Positions 39,888-51,536 of a stretch of DNA of 64,000 nucleotides are shown piece by piece; positions within the stretch are counted from its first letter, which is position 1, and each line of letters opens with the position of its first letter. The DNA lies in the NCBI GenBank assembly GCA_903910645.1, contig CAIWAD010000158.1, positions 1 to 64,000 of the forward strand. Direction: 5' to 3'. This DNA comes from an uncultured bacterium (GTDB lineage Bacteria > CAIWAD01). The notes under the pieces were generated by a model, which worked only from the letters and a program-made list of their open reading frames with translations, did no database searches and was not told the origin of the DNA. The position numbers and the translations under genes are program-made.

Positions 39888-40925
39888 CTAATCCACTTCA
39901 AAATCCACGCGAAACAGATCCAGCAGCATGCCGAAGTGGCGGGCCTGCCGCCAGAAGCGGAGGCCGCACTTCTCCAGCACACGCCGGGATGCCGTGTTGG
40001 GGGGATCCACCGCGGCCACCAATCCCGGCAGGCCCAGTGCCACCCGGGCGGCCTCCACGCACAAAGCGGCGGCTTCACTGGCCAGACCGCGTCCCCAGGC
40101 GCCGCGCTCCAGACAGTAGAGCAGCTCCACATGGCCCGTGCTGTCAAAGTCCGCCAGGCCGCACCATCCCAGGCAATGGTCGGACCCGTCTTCACACAGC
40201 GCCCAGGCGCTGTAGCCATCCCGCGCATGTTGGCGGCGGAAGTAATCCAGGGTGCGGGCGCTCTGTTCCCTTGTGCGTGCCGGACCCGGCAGGTGGCGCA
40301 CCACCTGCTCATCCGCCAGCATGGCGGCCACGGCGTCCAGATCTTCGTCGCGGAACGCCCGCAAGCGCACACGCGCGCCGCGCAGCGGCAGGGAAACGGG
40401 CCCCAGCCCCGGCAGGGGGGCCATGGGCGGCACCAGCGCGGGATCCAGGCGCCCCAGATGATGCCAAAGGTGCCCCAGGTAATCGCGAATGAGATCATCC
40501 AGCGTGACGGGATCCTCGACCCTGAACGGCTGCCAGGCGATGCGATGCAGACTGTGGGGATGTCGGGGTCGCAGACAAGTATCCGCATCCAGGCGTCGGG
40601 CCAACTGCAGCAGGCGATGGTTGTCCGCCCGCCAGCCTTCCACCAGGAGGGGCCAGGGCAGCTCTTCCATGCCTTGCACGTCCACCCAGCGGTCCTGGTT
40701 GTAGCCCTCAAGCTCCAGGCCGGGCTGCTCCAGGGCGCGCAGGATGCGCAGATGGTTCACCTGCACGCTGTCCCACAAGTGTCCCAACACCTGTGCGGCA
40801 TTCCAGGCACCGGCGGGCTGAAAAGCCTCCCGGCCCCTTTCCAGCAGGCGGCGCGCCGCGGCATCCACCCGCGCCGCACTCTGGACCAGCAAATGCCGCC
40901 GGGCGGCTTCAACGGTAAGGGCCAT
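39888..40925 (-). CDS. DinB-like domain fused to C-terminal GNAT acetyltransferase
   Basis: NAAQVLGHLWDSVQVNHLRIL...YLGHLWHHLGRLDP then VRLRAFRDEDLDAVAAML...GRGLASEAAALCVEAA...NTASRRVLEKCGLRFW. Confidence 0.85.
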   Translation of the reverse strand: MALTVEAARRHLLVQSAARVDAAARRLLERGREAFQPAGAWNAAQVLGHLWDSVQVNHLRILRALEQPGLELEGYNQDRWVDVQGMEELPWPLLVEGWRADNHRLLQLARRLDADTCLRPRHPHSLHRIAWQPFRVEDPVTLDDLIRDYLGHLWHHLGRLDPALVPPMAPLPGLGPVSLPLRGARVRLRAFRDEDLDAVAAMLADEQVVRHLPGPARTREQSARTLDYFRRQHARDGYSAWALCEDGSDHCLGWCGLADFDSTGHVELLYCLERGAWGRGLASEAAALCVEAARVALGLPGLVAAVDPPNTASRRVLEKCGLRFWRQARHFGMLLDLFRVDFEVD

Positions 40926-40988
40926 TTCCCCCTCCCATACAAAAGGGCGCCCCATGGGACGCCCTTGAACATTGCCTGTGCGAGAAGA

Positions 40989-41225
40989 TCAGTCCTCGCC
41001 GTCGTCCCCGATGCAATTCACCGGGCACTCCGCCATGGCGTCCATGCACTGCTGCATCTCGGCGTCGTTCTCCGGCTGCTTGTACACGTAGTCGTGTCCG
41101 CCGTCGTCGGACTCCTTGAAGTTGTTGGGAGCGGCATCCACGCAGGCACCGCACACAATGCACTCTTCGTCCACATAGAACTTGCCCGAAACGTTGGTGG
41201 GGAAGCGGCGCGTCTTGTCGGCCAT
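40989..41225 (-). CDS. [4Fe-4S] ferredoxin
   Basis: CIVCGACVDAAPNNF and AMAECPVNCIG cysteine motifs, acidic 78-aa protein. Confidence 0.88.
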   Translation of the reverse strand: MADKTRRFPTNVSGKFYVDEECIVCGACVDAAPNNFKESDDGGHDYVYKQPENDAEMQQCMDAMAECPVNCIGDDGED

Positions 41226-41308
41226 TATCGTCTCCTTTCATGGTGACCGTCTTTGGTGCAGGAAGGTGGCAAAGAGGGGCCTGTCCGTCCACCCGTCCCG
41301 CCACGGGA

Positions 41309-42532
41309 TCAGGTCAAGCTGTCCCGGCGGTGCCAGCTGAAATTCAGCAAGAGGCCCACCATGGCCATGCAGGTCCACAGGAAGGTGCCGCCATAGGTCA
41401 GAAAGGGCAGGGGCAGGCCGGTGACCGGAGCGATGCCCGTGGCCATGCCAATGTTCACCACCACATGGAAAACCAGCACGGAGGCGAAGCCGGTCATGGC
41501 CAGGCCGCAGAAGCCGTTGCGATGCTTCAAGGCGATCACCAGGGTGCGCGTGAGCAGGACGCCGAACAGGGCCACCACGGTGAAGGTGCCCACAAAGCCC
41601 CATTCCTCACCCAGCACGCTGAAAATGAAATCTGTCTGGCGCTCCGGCAGGAAGCTGAGCTGGGTTTGCCCGCCTTCCATGTAACCCTTGCCCCACAGGC
41701 CGCCGGATCCAATGGCCACCTTGGATTGGATGATCTGATAGCCCGCCCCCAGGGGATCGGATTCAGGATTGAGAAAGACGAGGATGCGCTTCTGCTGGTA
41801 CTCGTGCAGAAGGGTCCACAACTGGGGCAGGGCGAAGCCAATGGTGGCGCTCACGCTGAGAGCCGCCGCCATGACCCAGATGCCCGCCTCGCTGTAGTAG
41901 AGCACGGCAGCCAGAATGAGGATGAACAGCAGGAGCACGAAGATGTTCAGGCTGCACATGGCGGCAATGATGGGCGAAAGCAGGATGAGCACCCAGCTCC
42001 AGGGCAGCCCGGCGCGGATGAGCATGGGCACCGTCACAAAGGAATAGGTAAGGCTGGTGCCCAGATCCGGCTGGGTGAGTACCAGCAGCAGGGGCAGGCC
42101 GGCCAGTCCCAGGGCGGCCAGCACCCATTTCAATTGGGACAGATCCGCGCGGTTGTCCGACAACAGGCGCGCCAGGCTGAGCACCAGGGCGAGCTTGCCG
42201 ATTTCCGAGGGCTGGAAGTGCAGATCGCCAATGGCCAGCCAGCGTTCAGCCCCCATGCCCACCAGTCCCATGAGATCCACCAGCAGTAGAAGCAGCACGG
42301 CTACGCCCCAGGCCACCCAACTGATGGCGAACCAGAAGGAGGGCGGCGTAAGGGCGCACACCAGGAGCAGGGGCAGGCCCATGACGAACCACAACAGCTG
42401 GCGCAGGCCGTAATCCGTCTCCTGTCCGCCGGATGCCGAGTGCAGCACGGTCATGCCAATGGCCATCAAGGCCAGGAAACTGAGCAACAGGGTCCAATCC
42501 AGCCTGCGCAGCAGGGTGTGCAACCAGCTCAT
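41309..42532 (-). CDS. rodA: rod shape-determining SEDS protein
   Basis: Polytopic SEDS protein; GSGGLWGKGYMEGGQTQLSFLPERQTDFIFSVLGEEWGFVG. Confidence 0.95.
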   Translation of the reverse strand: MSWLHTLLRRLDWTLLLSFLALMAIGMTVLHSASGGQETDYGLRQLLWFVMGLPLLLVCALTPPSFWFAISWVAWGVAVLLLLLVDLMGLVGMGAERWLAIGDLHFQPSEIGKLALVLSLARLLSDNRADLSQLKWVLAALGLAGLPLLLVLTQPDLGTSLTYSFVTVPMLIRAGLPWSWVLILLSPIIAAMCSLNIFVLLLFILILAAVLYYSEAGIWVMAAALSVSATIGFALPQLWTLLHEYQQKRILVFLNPESDPLGAGYQIIQSKVAIGSGGLWGKGYMEGGQTQLSFLPERQTDFIFSVLGEEWGFVGTFTVVALFGVLLTRTLVIALKHRNGFCGLAMTGFASVLVFHVVVNIGMATGIAPVTGLPLPFLTYGGTFLWTCMAMVGLLLNFSWHRRDSLT

Positions 42533-44433
42533 TCCGCTCCCCTCCCCACCATGGGCGGAGCCGGAAAGGCACCGCCACCACCCCGGGAGGCCGAATTTGT
42601 GGGAGCGGCATTCCCCTGGCGCGTGCTGTCCGGTGTCCCCAGGCTGTCCGGGGGAGCGGCCAGTCCCTTGCCCTCCTTCAAATCCAGCCAGGCATCGAAG
42701 AGCTTGAAGGCCACGGGAGCCGCCGCCTCGCTGCCATGGCCGGCGTTCTCCACAATCACCACCGACACCACCTCAGGATTCGGCTCCGGCATCCAGCCCA
42801 TGTACCAGGCGTGGGCCTCGCCATGGGGATTCTCCGCCGTGCCGGTTTTGCCGGCGGCCTGGTAGCGGGGGCGCTTTTGCCCGTGGGCCGTGCCTCCCAC
42901 ATCCTCCACCACCGCCCGGGTGGCGCGCTCCACCATGCTCCAGGTGCGCGCAGATAGTCGCAGATCCTTCACCGGATAGGTGAGCACGCGTTCCCCTCCC
43001 GTGGCGTGATCCACCAGACGCACGCCAAAGTGGGGCGTGGGTCCGCGGCCGCGACCCGCTACCAGACCGGCGAAGCGCAGGGCCTGCATGGGTGTCACCA
43101 GGATTTCCCCCTGACCAATGGCCAGATTAAGCATCACGCCCTTGGTCCAGCCCCGGCGTCCGAAACGCTTGTCGTACCAGGCATTGCCCGGCACAAGGCC
43201 CGTTTTCTCCCCGTCCAGATCCACGCCGGTGGCTTCGGTCAGGCCCCACCAGGAAGCGGCCTCGCGAATGTGGTCCGGGCTCAGCTTCAAGCCCAGCTGG
43301 TAGAAATAGACATCGCAGCTCTGTTGGATGGCCTTGTGCATGTTCACCGTGCCGTGACCCTTCAGGTTCCAGCAATGGGCCACGCGCTGGCCCAGGCGCA
43401 GGGAGCCGCCACAACTGACGCTCCAGTTCTCATCCACAATGCCCTTCTCCAGCGCCCAGGCGGCCAGGCCCACCTTGAACAGGCTGCCTGGAGGATAAAT
43501 GCCCTGGATGCAGCGGTTGAGCAAGGGGCGCGCGTCAGCGTCGTTCAAGTTGGCCCAGATCTCCGGCGGCATGCGGCCACTGAACCAGTCCAGCAGGAAA
43601 TCCGGCTTGCTCACCGCTGCCAGCAGGCGCCCCGTGCGCACCTCCATGAGCAGGACCACGCCCCGACGACCCGCCAGTTGCGCCTCCGCCATGCGTTGCA
43701 AATCCAGATCCAGCCCTGTTTCCAGATCAAATCCATTGCGCGGTGCCAGGGGCGGCAGAATGTCCGTGGGCCCCAGCACGCGCCCACGCACATCCACTCG
43801 CAGGTAATCCACGCCTTTGCGTCCGCGCAGATCCCCGTCATAGTGGCGCTCCAGGCCACGGCGCCCGATGAGGTCGCCAGGGGTGCCATCGGAAAGACGG
43901 CCCTCCGCCAGCTCCTTTTCATCCACTTCACCCAGGTAGCCCAGCATGTGTGGCGCAATGGGCTCGTCGTACTGGCGTCGCGGTTCCACCAGCACCTGTA
44001 GGCCGGGAAAATCCAGGCGGTGCTCGGCCAGGAAGGCGCGCTGATCGAAGGTGATGTCGGGAACCAGTTTCACCGCCTTCAGGCTGTGGCGTCCACCCTG
44101 GTTCAGACGACGGCGCAGGAAGTCCTCTTCCCAGTTGAACACGGCGGCCAGGCGGGGCAGGGCCGTGCTGTCCTTGAACAAGGTGGCGGGGATGCCATAG
44201 AGGGTGTAGGAGGGCCGGTTGCCCGCCAGCGGCCTGCCCTTGCGGTCCAGGAAGAGCCCGCGGTGGGGGGCGATCTCCTGGGTGCGCACCTGGTTGCGCA
44301 GGCTGCGCGAGTCCCAATCCTCCCGGCCAATGATCTGCATGTGCACCAGGCGTCCCAGCAGAATGAGCAGCAGGGTCAACTGGATGAAGACCAGCACGCC
44401 GCCGCGCAGCTGGATGTCCGTGGGTTGTCTCAC
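42529..44433 (-). CDS. mrdA: penicillin-binding protein 2
   Basis: PPGSLFK (SxxK), SCDVYFYQLG, AGKTGTAENPHGEAHAW; GTG start overlapping mreD stop. Confidence 0.93.
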   Translation of the reverse strand: MRQPTDIQLRGGVLVFIQLTLLLILLGRLVHMQIIGREDWDSRSLRNQVRTQEIAPHRGLFLDRKGRPLAGNRPSYTLYGIPATLFKDSTALPRLAAVFNWEEDFLRRRLNQGGRHSLKAVKLVPDITFDQRAFLAEHRLDFPGLQVLVEPRRQYDEPIAPHMLGYLGEVDEKELAEGRLSDGTPGDLIGRRGLERHYDGDLRGRKGVDYLRVDVRGRVLGPTDILPPLAPRNGFDLETGLDLDLQRMAEAQLAGRRGVVLLMEVRTGRLLAAVSKPDFLLDWFSGRMPPEIWANLNDADARPLLNRCIQGIYPPGSLFKVGLAAWALEKGIVDENWSVSCGGSLRLGQRVAHCWNLKGHGTVNMHKAIQQSCDVYFYQLGLKLSPDHIREAASWWGLTEATGVDLDGEKTGLVPGNAWYDKRFGRRGWTKGVMLNLAIGQGEILVTPMQALRFAGLVAGRGRGPTPHFGVRLVDHATGGERVLTYPVKDLRLSARTWSMVERATRAVVEDVGGTAHGQKRPRYQAAGKTGTAENPHGEAHAWYMGWMPEPNPEVVSVVIVENAGHGSEAAAPVAFKLFDAWLDLKEGKGLAAPPDSLGTPDSTRQGNAAPTNSASRGGGGAFPAPPMVGRGAE

Positions 44434-44903
44434 CGCCGCTGGTCTCCCCTGCGGCCTCCCCACAGCCAGCTGAGCAGGACGCCCAGCGCCACGGTGTAAA
44501 GCCACACGGGCAGGGCAAGACGCAGGGTGATGTCCCAGGCATCGTAATCCATGCCGCTGTAGCGCACATGGGCCAGGAACAGATCCAGCGGTCCCAGGAT
44601 GAGGGCCAGACGCAACAGCGTGCGCCACAGGGGCAGACGCAGGGCTGGATGCAAGAAGAGTGACGCAAAGAAGCCCGCGCTGGTGCCCGCCAGAGCCGCC
44701 GCGCCCAAGGGATCCAGGGCGCCCGTGAGATCGGCGGCCAGTCCGGCAGCGAAGCCGAAAAGGGCAGCGCCCCAGGGAGCCAATGGCGCCGCCGCCCACA
44801 GGATGCCCAGCAACAGCAAGTCAGGCGAGCGGCCCTGGATGCCCAGCAGGTCGCCCCAGGCCAGCTGCAGGATGAAACAGGCGGCGAAAAAGGCCCAGCG
44901 CAT
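44430..44903 (-). CDS. mreD: rod shape-determining protein MreD
   Basis: Small polytopic protein between mreC and PBP2; MRWAFFAACFILQLAWGDLLGIQGRSPDLLLLGILWAA. Confidence 0.85.
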   Translation of the reverse strand: MRWAFFAACFILQLAWGDLLGIQGRSPDLLLLGILWAAAPLAPWGAALFGFAAGLAADLTGALDPLGAAALAGTSAGFFASLFLHPALRLPLWRTLLRLALILGPLDLFLAHVRYSGMDYDAWDITLRLALPVWLYTVALGVLLSWLWGGRRGDQRR

Positions 44904-45754
44904 CAGGGTGTGCCTTTCACGCTGTCCGGACGCTGGGGCAGGGTGGCCCAACGCAAGCCCAGACTGTCACTGGGCGCTTCCCGGCTCTGGGCCAGATAGA
45001 GTTCCTCCAGGCCGCCCAGACGGCTAAGGGGCGCCACGCGCACTTCACGGAACAGGCCACCGGATTCCAGCACTCGGGACACCACGCCCACGGGCAGGCC
45101 GCCGGGAAAGCGGGTGCCGGAATAGGCGCTGAGCACCGTGTCGCCCGTGGCCACGGGACTGGAAAAGGGGATGTCGGACAGTATCAACTCCTCGGCGCCA
45201 CCGCTGAGGATGCCCTCCTCCCTGGTGCGCTGCAAAAGGGCGCGCAAGCGGAAGTCCCGATGGCTGAGCAGCAGGGCGCGGCTCTCCCGTGGGGAGGACT
45301 CCACCAGTAGGCCCACCAGCCCGTGGGGACTGACCAGGGCTTCGCCGCCGGAGACTCCATCCAGGCTTCCCTTGTCCACCACCACGCTCTGGGTGCCGAA
45401 GGGGCTGGAACGGGCGATGATGCGCGCAGGCAGGTAGAGCAGGCCGGGACGGGATTGCAGGCCGATCATCTGCTCCAGGCGGCCGGCTTCCCGCGCCAGC
45501 TCCTGGAGACGGCTGTTCTCCACGAAGAGCACGGTGGCGCGACGACGCAGCTCCGCATTCTCCCGGGCCAGATCCATGCGCTGGGGTATCCAGCTCACCA
45601 GGGCCAGGGGCCCGGCGGCCACGCGTCCCAGCGAGGCGCGGAAGACCTGCGCCGGCCAGGAATCCTGGGCCAGGATGATGACGCAGGAAAGCAGGCTGAG
45701 TCCCGTCCACAGGGCCCAGCCAAGCAGTGGTTGATGAACGGGTCGCGCGGGCAG
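44903..45754 (-). CDS. mreC: rod shape-determining protein MreC (CTG start proposed)
   Basis: RENAELRRRATVLFVENSRLQELAREAGRLEQMIGL, position after mreB; extension to CTG at 45754 adds TM helix LLGWALWTGLSLLSCVIILA. Confidence 0.85.
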   Translation of the reverse strand: MPARPVHQPLLGWALWTGLSLLSCVIILAQDSWPAQVFRASLGRVAAGPLALVSWIPQRMDLARENAELRRRATVLFVENSRLQELAREAGRLEQMIGLQSRPGLLYLPARIIARSSPFGTQSVVVDKGSLDGVSGGEALVSPHGLVGLLVESSPRESRALLLSHRDFRLRALLQRTREEGILSGGAEELILSDIPFSSPVATGDTVLSAYSGTRFPGGLPVGVVSRVLESGGLFREVRVAPLSRLGGLEELYLAQSREAPSDSLGLRWATLPQRPDSVKGTP

Positions 45755-45766
45755 GGCAGCCTCCGC

Positions 45767-46813
<1,047 letters not shown>

Positions 46814-48376
46814 TTAGTGGCGGAAGTGCCGCCGGTCCGTGAAGAGCATGGCCAGTCCGGCCTCGTCGGCGGCGCGGACCACATCCTCGTCGCGCACGCT
46901 GCCGCCAGGCTGGATCACCGCCGTGACACCCGCGGCGGCGGCGGCCTGGATACCGTCGGGGAAGGGGAAGAAGGCATCACTGCCCAGGGCGCAACCTTGC
47001 AGGTTGTGGCCCTCCTTGCGGGCCTTGGCCACGGCCAGCTCGCTGGCATCCACGCGGCTCATCTGACCCGCGCCCATGCCCAGTGTGCGACCCTCCGCCG
47101 CCAGCACAATGGCGTTGGATTTCACATGACGCACCACGCGCCAGGCGAAAAGGAGATTGCGCAGTTCCTCCGCCGTGGGTTGGCGTTGGGTGACGCAGCG
47201 ATAAGCGGCGCTGTCCTCCTCATGCACATGGTCCCGACCCTGCACCAGAAGGCCGCCGAAGAAATGGCGCACCTGCAGGGCTGGTCCCGCCAGGGCAGGC
47301 GCGGCCAACAGGCGGCGATCCTTCTTCTTGCGCAGCAGGGCCAGGGCCTCTTCGTCATAGGATGGCGCAATCAGGATTTCCATGAAGAGACCGTGCACGT
47401 CCCGGGCGGCCTCCAGATTCAAATGGCCGTTCCACACCACAATGCCGCCGAACGGGCTAAGGGAATCCGTGGCCAGCGCACGCTGGAAAGCCTCCAGCTG
47501 GGTGGTGCCCAGGGCGGCGCCGCAGGGATTGGTGTGCTTCAGGATGGCGCAGGCCGGACCTTCTTTTAGGGGAAAATCCCCCATGAGTTCCAGCGCGGCG
47601 TCCACATCGAGGAGGTTGTTGTAGGACAGGGCCTTGCCATGCAGGATTTCCAGCCCGGCCAGGCTGCCATACACGGCGGCGCGCTGATGGGGGTTCTCGC
47701 CATAGCGCAAGTCCTGCACGCGGGGCAGGGTAAGGGAAAAGACCGGCGGCATGGCCGGCGCGGCGTCTCCCGCCGCCTCCGCTTCGAAACGCGCGCCCAG
47801 CACCTGGGCGATAAGGCCGTCGTACGCCGCCGTGCGCGCATAGACCTTGGCGGCCATTCCGCGCCGAAAGGCCAGATCGGGACCGCCCTGGGCCATTTGA
47901 TCCAACAAGGCGCCGTAGTCTTCCGTGCTGCTGAGCACGGTGACGAACGCGTGGTTCTTGGCCGCGCTGCGCAGCATGGCGGGTCCGCCGATGTCAATGT
48001 TTTCCACCAGATCGGCCAAGTCCACACCCGGGCGTCGGCTGACTTCTTCGAAAGGATAAAGGGTGACCACCACCAGATCGATCATGCCAATGCCGTGCTC
48101 ACGCGCCAGCTCCAGATCCTCCGGCTGGTCGCGGCGGGCCAGCAGGCCGCCGTGCACGCGGGGATGCAGGGTCTTCACCCGGCCGTCCATCATCTCGGGA
48201 AAACCCGTCAGATCGCTCACATCCCGCACCGTCAGGCCATTGTCCCGCAACAGGCGCGCCGTGCCACCCGTGGAGACCAGCTCGCAACCCTGATCCGCCA
48301 AGGCACGGGCCAACTCCACCACGCCGCTCTTGTCGTGGACGCTGATGAGGGCGCGCTTCAGCGGGATTCGGGACAT
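46814..48376 (-). CDS. purH: bifunctional AICAR transformylase/IMP cyclohydrolase
   Basis: [74 protein letters not shown]. Confidence 0.97.
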   Translation of the reverse strand: MSRIPLKRALISVHDKSGVVELARALADQGCELVSTGGTARLLRDNGLTVRDVSDLTGFPEMMDGRVKTLHPRVHGGLLARRDQPEDLELAREHGIGMIDLVVVTLYPFEEVSRRPGVDLADLVENIDIGGPAMLRSAAKNHAFVTVLSSTEDYGALLDQMAQGGPDLAFRRGMAAKVYARTAAYDGLIAQVLGARFEAEAAGDAAPAMPPVFSLTLPRVQDLRYGENPHQRAAVYGSLAGLEILHGKALSYNNLLDVDAALELMGDFPLKEGPACAILKHTNPCGAALGTTQLEAFQRALATDSLSPFGGIVVWNGHLNLEAARDVHGLFMEILIAPSYDEEALALLRKKKDRRLLAAPALAGPALQVRHFFGGLLVQGRDHVHEEDSAAYRCVTQRQPTAEELRNLLFAWRVVRHVKSNAIVLAAEGRTLGMGAGQMSRVDASELAVAKARKEGHNLQGCALGSDAFFPFPDGIQAAAAAGVTAVIQPGGSVRDEDVVRAADEAGLAMLFTDRRHFRH

Positions 48377-48987
48377 GGGATTACCCGTCCTTCCTGGATG
48401 ATGACTCCCCCGGCCAACAGGGCCAGGGCCTGGGAATACACGCGATGTTCCGCCTCAAGAACCCGTGCGGCAATGGCTTCCGGGCCATCCTCCGCCTGCA
48501 GGGCAACGGCCTCCTGCAAAAGGATGGGACCACGGTCGTACACCTCGTCCACCAGATGCACCGTGGCACCGCTCACACGGCAGCCAGCTTTCCACACAGC
48601 CTCGTGCACGAAGTGGCCGTACATGCCGGCGCCACCGAAGGAAGGCAACAAGGCCGGGTGGATGTTCACCATGCGACCCCGATAAGCTTCCACCAGCAAG
48701 GGCGGAACCTTGCGCAGGAATCCGGCCAGGGCCACCGCGTCCACGTGAAGCTCCTGAAGCCAGTGCAGCAGCTCGGGTGCCCCGGGCGCTTCCTGTGACC
48801 AGCAGGATTTGCCGAAGAAACGGGCCTCAATTCCGGCATCCCGCGCCTTGTCCAGCACGGGAGCCCGCCTGTCCGCCACCAGGGCCACCGGCTCCAAGGG
48901 ATGAATTCCCTCCTGCCAGCCCCTCAAGATGGCCTCAAAATTGCTGCCTCCTCCGGAGGCAAACAGCGCCAGACGGCGGAGACCCAT
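48358..48987 (-). CDS. purN: phosphoribosylglycinamide formyltransferase
   Basis: LALFASGGGSNFEAIL, VNIHPALLPSFGGAGMYG, ATVHLVDEVYDRGPILLQ; AGGAG upstream of ATG 48987. Confidence 0.93.
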   Translation of the reverse strand: MGLRRLALFASGGGSNFEAILRGWQEGIHPLEPVALVADRRAPVLDKARDAGIEARFFGKSCWSQEAPGAPELLHWLQELHVDAVALAGFLRKVPPLLVEAYRGRMVNIHPALLPSFGGAGMYGHFVHEAVWKAGCRVSGATVHLVDEVYDRGPILLQEAVALQAEDGPEAIAARVLEAEHRVYSQALALLAGGVIIQEGRVIPCPESR

Positions 48988-49150
48988 TGGCGGAACTCCT
49001 TGCGGAATGGGCAGATCCATCCGAATCCACCCCTGCAAACAAAGTAGGGAGAAGGTCAGGCAAATTCAATTGCAGGATCGTTCAGATTTCGAGCTATTCT
49101 CGTGATCAAGTCTCAATGCCTATGCCGCCACCAGGATCATCGTGATCGGA

Positions 49151-49212
49151 TGGACATTCCGTGAAAGCAGGAATCCATGCTGAAGAGAGTCCCAGCTTTC
49201 GCAGGCTTGACA
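49151..49212. repeat. degenerate copy 3 of the interspersed element
   Basis: TGGACATTCCGTGAAAGCAGGAATCCATGCTGAAGAGAGTCCCAGCTTTCGCAGGCTTGACA, same orientation as copy 1. Confidence 0.55.
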
Positions 49213-49334
49213 CCGCTCGCCATTGTCAACAGCCGCGGTGGGACTCATCCCCAAGGCTCCTTGCTGCAATCTGGGATTACAGGGTTGGGCGGGAGTTGCT
49301 TTCTTCTTCATCACACACCCAAGGAGCAGGATCA

Positions 49335-51536
49335 ATGGCCACAACCCCCGCCTCCGAGCATCGTCCCCTGGTGCCCGCGTCCACCATCCTGCCCGAGCTG
49401 CGGCCCATGCCGCTGTTGGTGGGCGTGGTGCTGGGCGTGGTCTTCGGCGCAGCCAGCCTTTATCTGGCACTGCGCATTGGCATGACCATCAGCGCCTCCA
49501 TCCCAATTGCGGTGATGAGCATCAGCATTTTCCGCTGGATGTCCAGGGCCTTTGGCGCGCGCCCGGCCACCATCCTGGAAAACAACATTGTGCAGACCAC
49601 GGGATCGGCGGGGGAATCCATCGCTTTCGGCGTGGCGGTGACCATGCCCGCCCTGCTGGTGCTGGGTCACGACATGGATTTGTGGCGCATCATGACCGTG
49701 GCGGTGCTGGGCGGACTGTTGGGCATCCTGCTCATGATCCCGTTGCGCCGGGGCCTGATTGTGAAGGAACACGGCCGCCTGGCCTATCCCGAGGGCACAG
49801 CCTGCGCTGAGGTGCTGCGCGTGGGTGAGGAAGGCGGCATGAATGCCCGCACGGTCTTCGCCGGTTTCGGTCTGGGCTTCCTGTTCAAACTGCTTTCCGG
49901 GGATGGCGGCCTGCGCCTTTTCAAAACCGTGCCTGAGCGTGTGCTTTCCTTCTACAAGGGTGGCAGCATTGGCATGGAGGCCGCGCCTGAGCTGCTGGGC
50001 GTGGGCTACATCATTGGGCCGCGCATTGCCGGCATCATGTGCGCGGGCGGCGTGTTGGCCTACCTGGTGCTCATTCCCGCCATCGCCATTTTCGGCGGCG
50101 GCCTGCCAGAACCCCTCTTTCCCGCCTCCACACTCATCCGCGACATGGGTCCCCACGAGATCCGCAATGCCTACATCCTCTACATCGGCGCAGGCGCGGT
50201 GGCCACGGGCGGCATCATCAGCATGCTCAAGGTGCTGCCCCTTATCGCCCAGGCCTTCGCCGCGGGCATGAAGGACCTCCTGGCCTCCCGCAGCGGCGCG
50301 CCCAGGATGGAAGTGTCACGCACGGATCGCGACCTGCCCATGGGCGTGGTGGTGCTGGGCAGCATGGCCCTGGTCTTGGCCCTTAGCCTGGTGCCCAGCC
50401 TGCACATCAGCCTGCTCGGCGCCGTGCTGGTGGTGCTCTTCGGATTTCTCTTCGTCACGGTGTCCAGCCGCCTGACCGGGGAGATCGGCTCATCCTCCAA
50501 TCCCATCAGCGGCATGACGGTGGCCACCCTGCTGCTTACCTGCCTGCTCTACCTGGCCCTGGGCATGACCAGCCCCACGGACCGGGTGGCGGCGCTGATG
50601 GTGGCGGCCATTGTGTGCATTGCCTCCAGCAACGGCGGCACCACCAGCCAGGACCTGAAAACCGGCTACCTCCTGGGTGCCACGCCACGGGCCCAGCAGA
50701 TCGGCATCCTGGTGGGCGCCCTTACCAGCGCCATAGTCATCGGGCTCACACTCAAGCTCTTCAACGATTCGGCCACGGTTTTCGCCAGGCAGGATCTGCA
50801 GTGGCGCGTGCCCACGGAGCAACTGGGCCCGCTTGAGCATTTGCACGGGCCGGAGGCCACCCGGGACGCTGCCGCCTATCACGGAGTGCACATCACTTCC
50901 GAGACCGCACCCAGGGACTCCGCCGGCGCCTTCCTTGTGCCTCCCGGCAAGTACCTGGCCGACGATTCCGGTCGCATCCACTACCTGGTGGATCCGGGCA
51001 TCAATGGCAGCGTGGATCATCGGGATGCGGCGCCAGGGCAGACGGAAGGCACTTTCGTGCGCAAATTCGACGCCCCCAAGGCCCGGCTCATGAGCCTGAT
51101 CATTGACGGCATCCTCACGCGGAAACTCCCCTGGGGCCTGGTGCTCATCGGCGTGTTCATCGCCCTTACCCTTGAGCTTTCCGGCATCAGCAGCCTGCCT
51201 TTTGCGGTGGGTGTCTACCTGCCTCTTTCCGCCTCCACGCCCATTTGGGTGGGCGGCCTGGTGCGCTGGTGGGTGGATCGCAAGCAGGGAAAGGCGGCGT
51301 CGGAGTCGGAAGGCGACAGCAGTCCCGGTGTGCTTTTGTCCAGCGGCCTCATCGCGGGTGGCGCCATTGCCGGCATGGTGCTGGCCATCGTGGCGGGCAC
51401 CAGCGAGAGCACCAGCCTGGCCCTGGGCAAAGTGGGCGAAGCCATTGGCCTGGGCGGCAGCGATCTGGCTTCCCTGGCGGCCTTTGCCTTGCTGGGCTAC
51501 CTGCTCTTGCGGTCGGGGGTGAAAGCGAGAGCCTAA
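49335..51536 (+). CDS. OPT family oligopeptide transporter
   Basis: Polytopic; GVVFGAASLYLALRIGMTISASIPIAVMSISIFR, TTGSAGESIAFGVAVTMPAL, RRGLIVKEHGRLAYPEGTACAEVL. Confidence 0.93.
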   Translation: MATTPASEHRPLVPASTILPELRPMPLLVGVVLGVVFGAASLYLALRIGMTISASIPIAVMSISIFRWMSRAFGARPATILENNIVQTTGSAGESIAFGVAVTMPALLVLGHDMDLWRIMTVAVLGGLLGILLMIPLRRGLIVKEHGRLAYPEGTACAEVLRVGEEGGMNARTVFAGFGLGFLFKLLSGDGGLRLFKTVPERVLSFYKGGSIGMEAAPELLGVGYIIGPRIAGIMCAGGVLAYLVLIPAIAIFGGGLPEPLFPASTLIRDMGPHEIRNAYILYIGAGAVATGGIISMLKVLPLIAQAFAAGMKDLLASRSGAPRMEVSRTDRDLPMGVVVLGSMALVLALSLVPSLHISLLGAVLVVLFGFLFVTVSSRLTGEIGSSSNPISGMTVATLLLTCLLYLALGMTSPTDRVAALMVAAIVCIASSNGGTTSQDLKTGYLLGATPRAQQIGILVGALTSAIVIGLTLKLFNDSATVFARQDLQWRVPTEQLGPLEHLHGPEATRDAAAYHGVHITSETAPRDSAGAFLVPPGKYLADDSGRIHYLVDPGINGSVDHRDAAPGQTEGTFVRKFDAPKARLMSLIIDGILTRKLPWGLVLIGVFIALTLELSGISSLPFAVGVYLPLSASTPIWVGGLVRWWVDRKQGKAASESEGDSSPGVLLSSGLIAGGAIAGMVLAIVAGTSESTSLALGKVGEAIGLGGSDLASLAAFALLGYLLLRSGVKARA

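Noticed and set aside
39139-39891. 250-aa plus-strand ORF ending with CHPSENWDLLSAWTPAFAGMT
   Set aside because: Antisense to the DinB-cupin gene plus read-through of repeat copy 2.
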